In this document: in pieces, positions 1 to 7,038 of the stretch
How the letters are laid out: each line of letters begins with the position of its first letter
Position numbering within the stretch: position 1 is the stretch's first letter
Assembly (NCBI GenBank): GCA_015484715.1
Contig: WFUY01000285.1
Span: 1 to 11,915, forward strand
Reading direction: 5' to 3'
DNA from: Thermoflexales bacterium
Lineage (GTDB): Bacteria; Chloroflexota; Anaerolineae; S140-20
Length of the DNA: 11,915 nt
The notes under the pieces: generated by a model
The model's database searches: none
What the model was told of the DNA's origin: nothing
What the model saw: only the letters and a program-made list of their open reading frames with translations
Position numbers and translations under genes: made by a program

Positions 1-2
1 AG

Positions 3-305
3 CTGGGACACCTTCAGACGCTGCCGCTGGCCGTTGCCCACGTCCTCTGGCTGTGGCGACACGGACCGGCGTCGAGGCCGCGTCCGCTGGGAAAGCGGCT
101 GGTGCGCCTCGCCGCCGCTCTCCTCGTCCACCAGGCGGCCTGGGAACTGGCCGCCGAGAGCTACGTGGCGGGCCGGGCCGGTCGAAGCTACCGGCGTCTG
201 TACCGCAGACCCCCCAACCCGTTTCTGCTCCTCTTCTGGGCTGGCATGGCGGGGATCACCCTCCTAGGCACACTGCTCCTCGGTCGCCGCCGCACCCCCC
301 TCTAA
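3..305 (+). CDS. 3' end of an unidentified membrane protein (partial, 5' end outside window)
   Basis: This frame is open from the window edge to a TAA at 303-305 and gives about 100 residues. It is preferred over the other two open frames because its third positions are G/C rich and its translation has membrane-like organisation. There is a hydrophobic stretch LPLAVAHVLWLW near the start and a second at LVRLAAALLVHQAAW. A strong final transmembrane segment, FLLLFWAGMAGITLLGTLLLG, is followed by a short RRR-rich tail, as expected for a cytoplasmic C-terminus. An arginine-rich loop (RAGRSYRRLYRR) precedes the last helix. I do not recognise the family; a C-terminal membrane part of a glycosyltransferase or other integral membrane enzyme is possible but unsupported. 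It ends 142 nt before the copper ATPase and is probably a separate transcription unit. Confidence 0.55.
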   Translation: MGHLQTLPLAVAHVLWLWRHGPASRPRPLGKRLVRLAAALLVHQAAWELAAESYVAGRAGRSYRRLYRRPPNPFLLLFWAGMAGITLLGTLLLGRRRTPL

Positions 306-341
306 CCTGTCAGGCATAAGCCAAACAGCGTAGAAATCGTG

Positions 342-383
342 GGTCAATTGGCGCTGGCATCGCAGCCCCAAATGGGGTATACT
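342..383 (+). promoter_or_regulatory. Putative promoter of the copB operon (motif shared with 6331-6372)
   Basis: The 306-447 intergenic region holds a block that matches 6331-6372 at 31 of 42 positions without gaps. Conserved parts are TTGGCGCTG (348-356), GCAG (362-365), CAAATG (369-374) and GGTAT-N-CT (376-383). The last part looks like an extended -10 element (TATACT at 378-383) without a recognisable -35 at normal spacing. Alternatively, GG (350-351), ten bases, then GC (362-363) fits the -24/-12 geometry of sigma54 promoters. Which sigma factor reads it cannot be decided from this window. With the -10 reading, transcription would begin near 390, at the 8-bp palindrome GCTGCAGC (386-393). 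Confidence 0.5.
366..377. promoter_or_regulatory. CCCC-AAAT-GGGG palindrome overlapping the -10 region; CsoR-like operator candidate
   Basis: CCCC (366-369) and GGGG (374-377) flank AAAT, and the right arm continues directly into GTATAC of the -10 element. CsoR-family copper sensors bind G-tract palindromes of the general form TA-CCC-spacer-GGG-TA at copper export genes. A repressor site overlapping the -10 of a copper ATPase would be a natural place for this. The left arm lacks the matching TA, so the match is partial. No csoR gene lies in the window. C/G-tract palindromes also occur by chance in the GC-rich coding DNA here. Confidence 0.35.
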
Positions 384-447
384 TAGCTGCAGCGTTCTGA
401 ACCAACAGCGGGTAGGCCGATGTGCCTGCCAGGAAGGAGTCAAAGCG

Positions 448-2677
<2,230 letters not shown>

Positions 2678-2685
<8 letters not shown>

Positions 2686-2696
2686 GGATCATCTCC
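2678..2696. repeat. Inverted repeat in the copB-regulator junction
   Basis: GGAGAT (2678-2683) and ATCTCC (2691-2696) are perfect 6-bp arms separated by 7 nt. They straddle the copB stop codon (2683-2685) and end just before the regulator start at 2704. There is no T-run, so it is not a normal intrinsic terminator. As RNA it would form a small hairpin that could adjust expression of the second gene. Only the symmetry itself is certain. Confidence 0.4.
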
Positions 2697-2703
2697 GGGG
2701 CAG

Positions 2704-3387
2704 ATGAGCGAGGTCGGGTCTTGCCGCTCCAATCCCATACGGGTGCTCCTCGTCAGTCCGCATAGGCTGCTGGGGGAGGCCCTCTCGGCCCTGATGGCCG
2801 GGCTCCCAGGCATCGAGCCCATCGGGCAGGCGGAGGACCTGGCTGCGCTGACCGCCCCTTCGCTGGAGGAGAAATCGGATCTGGTGCTTCTGACCTGCCC
2901 TCGAGCCGCTGACCTGGAGCGATTGCCCACATTCCTGCGAGAGCACCCTCGGGTGAGGGTGCTCTCCCTTTCCCTCGCCTGGTCTCTGCACCAGGCCCTG
3001 GCGACCTTGCAAGCCGGAGCCATCGGTTGTCTCTCCGCCGACGTCACCACCGACGAACTGGCGATCGCCCTGCGCCAGGCTGCCCGAGGCGAGATGGTGC
3101 TCTCCCCGGACCTGGCCCGGGACCTCATCACGCACCTGGCCCAGGAGCAGTCTTCGCCCACCGGCCCCCACGGATGCCTGACGCCCCGCGAGCGGGAGAT
3201 CCTCACCCTGGTGTGCCACGGCCTGAGCAACAAGGAGATCGCTCAGCACCTGTACCTAAGCGTGCGGACCGTGGAGAACCACCTGGCCAGCATCTACGGC
3301 AAGCTGGGGGTACGCTCCCGCACCGAAGCGGCGGTGCTGGCCGTGCAACGGGGGTGGGTGGAGATCCCAGCGGGCGAAAAGCCGTAG
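2704..3387 (+). CDS. NarL/LuxR-family regulator with a degenerate receiver domain
   Basis: This 227-aa protein has a response-regulator-like N-terminal domain (about 11-140) and a LuxR-type helix-turn-helix (about 158-222). The C-terminal domain is canonical: LTPREREILTLVCHG, NKEIA, SVRTVENHLASIYGKL, so DNA binding is very likely. The receiver keeps the fold pattern (IRVLLVSPHRLLGEAL, SDLVLLTCPRA, GAIGCLSAD) but lacks the phosphorylation residues. The acidic pair is S18-P19, the acceptor aspartate is T64 and the conserved lysine is A112. It should therefore not be switched by a histidine kinase, and none is encoded here. Five cysteines (7, 65, 109, 158, 171) might suit a redox or metal input, but this is speculation. 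It starts 18 nt after copB behind only a weak GGGG Shine-Dalgarno, so translational coupling is plausible. Likely targets are its own operon or the adjacent phn promoter. Confidence 0.85.
   Translation: MSEVGSCRSNPIRVLLVSPHRLLGEALSALMAGLPGIEPIGQAEDLAALTAPSLEEKSDLVLLTCPRAADLERLPTFLREHPRVRVLSLSLAWSLHQALATLQAGAIGCLSADVTTDELAIALRQAARGEMVLSPDLARDLITHLAQEQSSPTGPHGCLTPREREILTLVCHGLSNKEIAQHLYLSVRTVENHLASIYGKLGVRSRTEAAVLAVQRGWVEIPAGEKP
2939..2966. repeat. Perfect 12-bp inverted repeat with 4-nt loop inside the regulator gene
   Basis: GAGAGCACCCTC (2939-2950) and GAGGGTGCTCTC (2955-2966) are exact reverse complements separated by GGGT. In the protein this encodes the stretch around REHPRVRVLS, between the two domains' core elements. 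As RNA it is a very stable hairpin; as DNA it is a 28-bp near-palindrome. No T-tract follows, only a pyrimidine-rich run, so a classical terminator is not indicated. Confidence 0.7.
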
Positions 3388-3398
3388 CTTTCCCGTTG

Positions 3399-3412
3399 CC
3401 CCACTTGTGGGG
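3399..3412. promoter_or_regulatory. CCCCAC-TT-GTGGGG palindrome upstream of the phn promoter
   Basis: This perfect 14-bp palindrome starts 11 nt after the regulator stop codon. It is centred about 62 bp before the inferred phn start site, a usual position for an activator operator. It could also be the stem of a weak terminator for the copB operon, but no T-run follows. It resembles the C/G-tract palindromes at 366-377 and 6301-6312. GGGGAATCACC after its axis (3409-3419) matches GGGGAATTACC at 6309-6319. Confidence 0.4.
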
Positions 3413-3429
3413 AATCACCCAACAGCCGC

Positions 3430-3444
3430 TTTCTTGACAAGAAA
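3430..3444. promoter_or_regulatory. Perfect 15-bp palindrome over the -35 box (operator candidate)
   Basis: TTTCTTG (3430-3436) and CAAGAAA (3438-3444) are exact reverse complements around a central A. The -35 hexamer TTGACA (3434-3439) lies at its heart. A dimeric protein bound here would block RNA polymerase, so a repressor site is the simplest reading. The regulator is not identified. Confidence 0.5.
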
Positions 3445-3461
3445 ACGGAATTCGCGATAAT
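3434..3461 (+). promoter_or_regulatory. Sigma70-type promoter of phnDCE
   Basis: TTGACA (3434-3439, full consensus) is followed after 16 bp by GATAAT (3456-3461, five of six consensus). This is the best promoter match in the window. Transcription would start near 3468, leaving a leader of about 265 nt before phnD. Short TTCGC repeats (3451-3455, 3464-3468) flank the -10 box. Confidence 0.7.
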
Positions 3462-3478
3462 AGTTCGCACACCGATCC

Positions 3479-3498
3479 GTCTCATTGAGTCTCATTGA
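3479..3498 (+). repeat. Tandem direct repeat GTCTCATTGA x2
   Basis: GTCTCATTGA occurs twice back to back (3479-3488, 3489-3498). It lies about 11 nt after the inferred transcription start and just before the leader ORF's Shine-Dalgarno. The 10-bp period is one helical turn, as in direct-repeat operators such as those of PhoB-type regulators. I have no evidence for a particular protein. Confidence 0.5.
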
Positions 3499-3513
3499 AA
3501 GGAGGTGAGGGGC

Positions 3514-3555
3514 ATGCGGTCTGAGTTCATGCCTCGGCCCGTCCATCACCGCTGA
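3514..3555 (+). CDS. Candidate leader peptide, 13 codons (MRSEFMPRPVHHR)
   Basis: This short ORF begins 8 nt after AAAGGAGG (3498-3505), a near-perfect Shine-Dalgarno and nearly identical to the one for phnD (AAAGGAGG, 3719-3726). The product is too short and too basic to be an enzyme or membrane protein. Its last codons, including His-His-Arg and the stop, lie in the loop of a helix formed by 3535-3542 and 3556-3563 (8 bp, one G-U). A ribosome translating or stalling there would therefore change the RNA fold downstream. This is typical of leader peptides that control the next gene by attenuation. The sensed signal is unknown: there is no run of one amino acid beyond two histidines. It may also simply be a translated uORF. 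Confidence 0.45.
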   Translation: MRSEFMPRPVHHR

Positions 3556-3732
3556 ACGGGCTGAAAGGTCCTGGTGATACACGTGTTGTATCAGAAAGAC
3601 AACCGGACAGTCCGGCCGTTGCCGCTCACCTCGGCCAGGAGGCATAGCCACCCTCAGGGGTGAGTGACCTTGCCTCCTCTCCGGGGAGCGGCTCGGCCAG
3701 AGGCCGACCATCTTCAGGAAAGGAGGCAGGTC

Positions 3733-4620
3733 ATGAAATCCCGTCTGTTCTCCCGCTGTGTCCTGTGGGCTGTGGCGCTGGCCTTGGGGATCACCTTGTT
3801 GGCGAGCGCCTGTGGTAAAGGATCCACTTCTGCATCCCCGGTGGTGCGCATCGGCGCTGTGCCCAAGGAGAGCCCTGAGAAGACCCAAGCGTATCTGCAG
3901 CCCTTCCAGAAGTACCTGGAGGAGAAGACCGGGTTGCAGATCGAACTGGTCGTGCCCACCGACTACACGGCCGTGGTGGAAGCCATGGCTGCCGGGCGCA
4001 TTGACGTGGCCTACTTCGGTGCCCTGAGCTACGTTCAAGCCTCGAAGAAGGTCCGCCTTCACCCCTTTGCCAAGGCGATCATCGCCGGCTCGGATACCTA
4101 CCACAGTGTGATCATCACCCTGAAGGACTCCCCCATCACAACGCTGACCGACCTCAAGGGACGCACCTTCGCCTTCGGAGACATCAGTTCCACCTCCGGC
4201 CATCTGATCCCCACCCAGGCACTGCTGGCGGCAGGGATAGACCCTCAGAAGGATTTCGAAGGCCCGCCCCTCTACACCGGAGCTCACAACGCCACCGTGC
4301 TGGCCGTCTACAACGGCAAAGTGGAAGCCGGGGCCGTGGAAGAGCCGGTGCTCCAGGAGATGATCCGCCAGGGACTGGTTGCCGAAGAGCGCCTCAAGAT
4401 CATCTGGCGCTCCGATCCCATCCCCCAGTACCCCTGGGTCATCCGAGACGACATCCCCCAGGAGATTGAGGACAAGCTGGTCCAAGCCTTCCTGGAAGCA
4501 CCGTCGGACGTGCTGCCCCCCACCGTGGCCGAGGGATTCGTGCGTGCCTCGGCTGCCGACTACGAAGAGATCCGACAGATCGCCGAGAGGCTAGGACTGG
4601 CAGGAGGCGGGACGGAATGA
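3733..4620 (+). CDS. phnD: PhnD-family substrate-binding lipoprotein (phosphate/phosphite/phosphonate-type ABC importer)
   Basis: This 295-aa protein is the extracytoplasmic solute receptor of the importer. Residues 1-27 form a lipoprotein signal, with basic KSR, a hydrophobic core and C27 in LASAC, so it is likely membrane-anchored. The mature part is typical of the PhnD/PtxB family: IGAVPKESPEKT, DYTAVVEAMAAGRIDVAYFG, DLKGRTFAF, STSGHLIP (153-160), GAHNATVLAVYNGKVEAGAV and SDPIPQYPWVIRDD. S153-T154-S155 and H185 sit where family members bind the oxyanion, while Y123 is a candidate ligand aromatic. The ATG at 3733 is chosen because AAAGGAGG lies 6 nt upstream. A GTG at 3664 in the same frame would put 23 extra residues before the signal peptide. 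Its stop overlaps the phnC start (ATGA). Substrate could be phosphonate, phosphite or phosphate; no C-P lyase gene is visible. Confidence 0.9.
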   Translation: MKSRLFSRCVLWAVALALGITLLASACGKGSTSASPVVRIGAVPKESPEKTQAYLQPFQKYLEEKTGLQIELVVPTDYTAVVEAMAAGRIDVAYFGALSYVQASKKVRLHPFAKAIIAGSDTYHSVIITLKDSPITTLTDLKGRTFAFGDISSTSGHLIPTQALLAAGIDPQKDFEGPPLYTGAHNATVLAVYNGKVEAGAVEEPVLQEMIRQGLVAEERLKIIWRSDPIPQYPWVIRDDIPQEIEDKLVQAFLEAPSDVLPPTVAEGFVRASAADYEEIRQIAERLGLAGGGTE

Positions 4621-5414
4621 TCCGGGCCGAGGACCTCACCAAGCGTTACGCCGACGGCACCCTGGCCCTGCAGGGCGTGACGGTGGTGATCCGGCCTGGT
4701 GAGATGGTAGGGCTGCTGGGCCCCAGCGGAGCGGGGAAGACCACCTTCCTGCGGCTCCTCTACGGGGCCCTGCAGCCCACCGCCGGTCGCCTAGAGGTGC
4801 TGGGGAACCCTATGGGGCAGCTCTCCCCGGCGGCCCTGCGGCGGCTACGACGACGGGTGGCCGTCATCTCCCAGAGCCACCACGTCATCCCCAACCTGTC
4901 CGTGCTCCACAACGTGCTCATCGGTCGTCTGGGACACCTATCTACCGGGCGCAGCCTGCTGGCCCTGGCCCGCACACCCCCTGAGGAAGTGCAGCGGGCA
5001 TACCGGGCGCTGGCGCGGGTGGGATTGGCCGAGGAGCTGTTCACCCGCGCCGAAGCGTTGAGCGGTGGTCAGCAGCAGCGGGTGGCCGTGGCACGGGCTC
5101 TGGTGCAGGGGGCATCCCTCATCCTGGCCGACGAACCGGTGGCCTCCGTGGACGTGCGCACCGCCGAGACGGTGCTCGAGGTGCTGCGGGAGCTCCACCA
5201 ACAGGGGAAGACCGTAGTGCTGAGCCTGCATCAGGTGGACTTCGCCCTAGCCTACTGCACCCGCCTGTTGGGCCTGAACGGCGGTCGTCTGGTGTACGAC
5301 GGTCCCCCGAAGGAGATTGAGGGATTGGAGATCTATCGGACCGAGGAGGAGGTGCGTGATGACCACGGGCGAGCGCCGGCTTTCGAGCGCACCGTATTCG
5401 AGCCCCGGGTTTAG
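4617..5414 (+). CDS. phnC: PhnC-family ABC transporter ATP-binding protein
   Basis: This 265-aa cytoplasmic ATPase energises the PhnDCE importer. It has Walker A GPSGAGKTT (35-43), Q-loop Q86, signature LSGGQQQR (148-155), Walker B LILADEP (168-174), D-loop SVD (177-179) and switch H205. The segment NVLIGRLGHLSTGRSLLAL (99-117) is a hallmark of PhnC rather than of other importer ATPases. The start is an ATGA overlap with phnD, indicating translational coupling. The last 19 residues (RDDHGRAPAFERTVFEPRV) are read through the beginning of phnE, giving a 56-nt overlap. That tail has no obvious domain and may be a by-product of the overlap. All catalytic residues are present, so an active ATPase is expected. 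Confidence 0.92.
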   Translation: MIRAEDLTKRYADGTLALQGVTVVIRPGEMVGLLGPSGAGKTTFLRLLYGALQPTAGRLEVLGNPMGQLSPAALRRLRRRVAVISQSHHVIPNLSVLHNVLIGRLGHLSTGRSLLALARTPPEEVQRAYRALARVGLAEELFTRAEALSGGQQQRVAVARALVQGASLILADEPVASVDVRTAETVLEVLRELHQQGKTVVLSLHQVDFALAYCTRLLGLNGGRLVYDGPPKEIEGLEIYRTEEEVRDDHGRAPAFERTVFEPRV

Positions 5415-6294
5415 CCCGTTCAACCTGATCCTGGCCGGAGCGATCCTGGCATCCCTGCTTCTCAGTGCATGGGGCACAGGGTTCTCCCCGGGGGCCTTCC
5501 TCAGCCCGGGCACAGGGCGGGCAGTACGGGAGTTCGCCGTCGGGCTCTTCCCACCCAATCTGGATCCCGCCTACCTGCGCAGCACGTTGGGCTACGCCCT
5601 GGAGACGGTGGAGATTTCGCTCTTGGGCACAGCATTGGCCGTGGTGGTGGGGTTCCCCCTCTCATTGCTGGCCGCCCGACGCCGGGGCGAAGAAACCTCG
5701 CGACGGGCGCAAGGCACCCTGTCCTGGGGGGTGCGCTGGCTGTTGTACTACCTGACCCGTGGCCTGCTGAACGTGTTGCGGGGCATCCCGGAGCTGGTGT
5801 GGGCGCTGATCTTCGTGGTGGCCGTGGGGCTGGGCCCCCTCCCGGGGGTGCTGGCCCTGGCCGCCCACAGCGCCGGCATCCTGGGCAAGCTCTACGCCGA
5901 GCTCTTCGAAGCCGTGGACCAGCGGCTGGTGGAGAACGCCCGAGCCGCGGGAGCCAACGACGTCCAGGTGCTGGCCTACGTCCAGGTCCCGACGGCCCTG
6001 CCTATGCTCCTCTCCTACACCCTCTTCCGGTGGGAGTGCAACATGCGGGCCGCCACGGTGCTGGGCTTCGTCGGGGCCGGGGGCATCGGTACGCAACTGA
6101 TCTACAAGCTCAAGCTGTTCCAGTACCAGGACCTGTCCACCCTCATCCTGATCACTCTGTTGCTGGTCACCTTGGTGGACCTGACAGGACAGCTCATCCG
6201 GACCCGTTTGCTGGACACGGCTGCTCGGCGGCACCAGAGGGGCAAACGCCGGGGGGTGGTGGATCGTGTGCTGTGTGCGTGTGGATGGAAGTAG
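5359..6294 (+). CDS. phnE: PhnE-family ABC transporter permease
   Basis: This 311-aa inner membrane permease forms the translocation path of the importer. Membrane segments are visible at about 22-38, 80-106, 145-177, 213-240 and 259-280. The EAA loop, which docks on PhnC, covers about 184-210 (EAVDQRLVENARAAGANDVQ). The conserved family block YTLFRWECNMRAATVLGFVGAGGIG is at 220-244. The ATG at 5359 is chosen because AGGAGG (5347-5352) lies 6 nt upstream. An in-frame GTG at 5317 lacks such a site and adds charged residues before the first helix. The start lies inside phnC, so expression is probably coupled. The C-terminus is a basic tail ending CACGWK, beyond the normal final helix; the DNA there is GT-rich. 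One permease gene suggests a homodimeric channel. Confidence 0.92.
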   Translation: MTTGERRLSSAPYSSPGFSPFNLILAGAILASLLLSAWGTGFSPGAFLSPGTGRAVREFAVGLFPPNLDPAYLRSTLGYALETVEISLLGTALAVVVGFPLSLLAARRRGEETSRRAQGTLSWGVRWLLYYLTRGLLNVLRGIPELVWALIFVVAVGLGPLPGVLALAAHSAGILGKLYAELFEAVDQRLVENARAAGANDVQVLAYVQVPTALPMLLSYTLFRWECNMRAATVLGFVGAGGIGTQLIYKLKLFQYQDLSTLILITLLLVTLVDLTGQLIRTRLLDTAARRHQRGKRRGVVDRVLCACGWK

Positions 6295-6300
6295 GGTTAT

Positions 6301-6333
6301 CCCCTATGGGGGAATTACCTATGCCCCATAGGT
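6301..6333. repeat. Nested inverted repeats after phnE (operator or weak terminator)
   Basis: CCTATGGGG (6303-6311) pairs with CCCCATAGG (6324-6332), a 9-bp stem with a 12-nt loop. Alternatively ACCTATG (6317-6323) pairs with CATAGGT (6327-6333), 7 bp with a CCC loop. CCCC-TATG-GGGG type symmetry is also present at 6301-6312. Only GATTT follows, so termination would be weak. The site is 7 nt after the phnE stop and overlaps the start of the motif at 6331-6372, which fits an operator of the next operon as well. Confidence 0.5.
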
Positions 6334-6372
6334 GATTTGGCGCTGTTGTAGCAGGGGCAAATGTGGTATCCT
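6331..6372 (+). promoter_or_regulatory. Putative promoter of the exporter operon (motif shared with 342-383)
   Basis: TTGGCGCTG (6337-6345), GCAG (6351-6354), CAAATG (6358-6363) and GGTAT-N-CT (6365-6372) match the copB promoter region with identical spacing. TATCCT (6367-6372) could be an extended -10, placing the start near 6379, only about 10 nt before the ATG. Alternatively GG (6339-6340), ten bases and GC (6351-6352) match sigma54 -24/-12 spacing. That would put the start near 6363 and leave room for the Shine-Dalgarno. Confidence 0.5.
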
Positions 6373-6379
6373 GTAAGCA

Positions 6380-6396
6380 GGAGAGACGATGGACCA
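6380..6396 (+). repeat. Translation-start repeat, copy 1 (identical to 7039-7055)
   Basis: GGAGAGACGATGGACCA spans the Shine-Dalgarno, spacer, ATG and next codons of the 6389 gene. It recurs without a mismatch at the start of the next gene. Both proteins begin Met-Asp. It places both starts firmly at the shared ATG. Confidence 0.7.
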
Positions 6397-7033
6397 CCTT
6401 TTGCCCAAGTCTGGGGATAGACCGAAGACCCGCCTGGCCCTGCTGGGCACCCTGGGGCACCTGCACACCGAAGCGCTGCGCTACGACCTGGCCTGCCTGC
6501 GCGGGCTGGTGGAGACGCTGGAGCCCGATCTGCTGGGCGTGGAGGTGGAGCCGGAGGCCTGGGAGCAGGGCGACCTGAGCGGTGCGCCGCTGGAAGTGCG
6601 GGAGGGGCTGGTGCCGGCAGCCCGTCGCACGGACACGGTGATCGTCCCCCTGGGCAGCCCTTCTCCTGGAGAGTTGGCCCCCCCGGAGGGTAGAGGACTG
6701 GCGCGGCTGCGGGCCGGCCTGGTGCGGGGTGCCGACCGCCTGCTGACCGGACTGCAGCGCATCGCCGATGGCCCGGAGGGGGTGAACAGCCCCCTCTTCA
6801 GCCACCTATGTGAGTTGGTCTGCGCCGTAGAGGCGGCCGTGGCCGGTGAGCCCGGACGGCGGGCCTGGGAGGCGACCAACTCTCGCATCTTGGAGCGATT
6901 GCTGTGGGCGGTGCGCCGGGACCCGGGCTGCCGGGTGCTGGTGGCCGTGCAGTGTCGGCGCGTCCACTGGATAGAAGCCCGACTTCGACCCCTGGAAAAG
7001 GAGATCACCCTGGTTCCCTACCTGGAACTGTAG
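6389..7033 (+). CDS. Small uncharacterised protein with TraB/PrgY-like motifs
   Basis: This 214-aa protein has no signal peptide and no clear membrane helix, so it is probably cytoplasmic. The N-terminal segment LALLGTLGHLHTEALRYDL (16-34), followed by LEPDLLGVEVE (44-54), resembles the opening of TraB/PrgY/GumN proteins (GT-x-H then a VE-rich strand). The C-terminal CRVLVAVQCRRVHWIEARL (181-199) resembles their closing strand with a conserved histidine. The middle lacks features I can assign, and the protein is shorter than usual TraB proteins. The family call is therefore tentative and the function unknown. The start is fixed by GGAGAG (6380-6385) before ATG. It ends 14 nt before the ABC ATPase and occupies the operon position where HlyD-like adaptors stand in the ybhGFSR-type clusters of Gram-negatives. 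An accessory role in the exporter is inference only. Confidence 0.75.
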   Translation: MDHLLPKSGDRPKTRLALLGTLGHLHTEALRYDLACLRGLVETLEPDLLGVEVEPEAWEQGDLSGAPLEVREGLVPAARRTDTVIVPLGSPSPGELAPPEGRGLARLRAGLVRGADRLLTGLQRIADGPEGVNSPLFSHLCELVCAVEAAVAGEPGRRAWEATNSRILERLLWAVRRDPGCRVLVAVQCRRVHWIEARLRPLEKEITLVPYLEL

Positions 7034-7038
7034 TGAGC

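Larger units (their letters stand above)
3469..3732 (+). promoter_or_regulatory. Structured 5' leader of phnD: candidate attenuator/translational switch
   Basis: The leader contains a 13-codon ORF and several complementary segments that exclude one another. GCCTCCT (3672-3678) can pair with AGGAGGC at 3637-3643, or with the phnD Shine-Dalgarno AGGAGGC at 3721-3727. The second pairing extends to 10 bp (3669-3678 with 3721-3730, one G-U). GGCCGA (3702-3707) can pair with TCGGCC at 3693-3698 or 3631-3636. CTCACCTC (3625-3632) can pair with the leader ORF's Shine-Dalgarno region GAGGTGAG (3502-3509); its CTCACC part also pairs with GGTGAG (3659-3664). Local hairpins are TGATACA/TGTATCA (3575-3593), CCGGA/TCCGG (3603-3615) and CACCC/GGGTG (3649-3662). 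I recognise no known riboswitch core. The pairings are seen; the regulatory role is inferred. Confidence 0.55.

Noticed and set aside
34..319. Open frames 1 and 2 at the left edge
   Set aside because: They give Pro/Arg/Ser-rich products; frame 3, open from the edge, yields hydrophobic helices with basic flanks and G/C third positions.
3373..3383. GGC-GAAAA-GCC hairpin as terminator of the copB operon
   Set aside because: Only three base pairs and no T-run; it lies in the last codons of the regulator.
3664..3732. Upstream GTG start for phnD in the same frame
   Set aside because: It would place 23 residues before a clear lipoprotein signal peptide and has no good Shine-Dalgarno; ATG 3733 has AAAGGAGG at ideal distance.
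3468..3732. Known riboswitch (TPP, cobalamin, SAM, guanidine) in the phnD leader
   Set aside because: No recognisable conserved core of these classes could be found by eye. A covariance search could overturn this.
3415..4485. Minus-strand open frame covering the phn promoter region and phnD
   Set aside because: phnD is well supported on the + strand, and the minus product shows no family features.
5486..5850. CCCC/GGGG palindromes inside phnE (near 5486 and 5840) as further operators
   Set aside because: They are in coding sequence of very high GC, where such strings arise by chance. They are a caution for the promoter palindromes as well.
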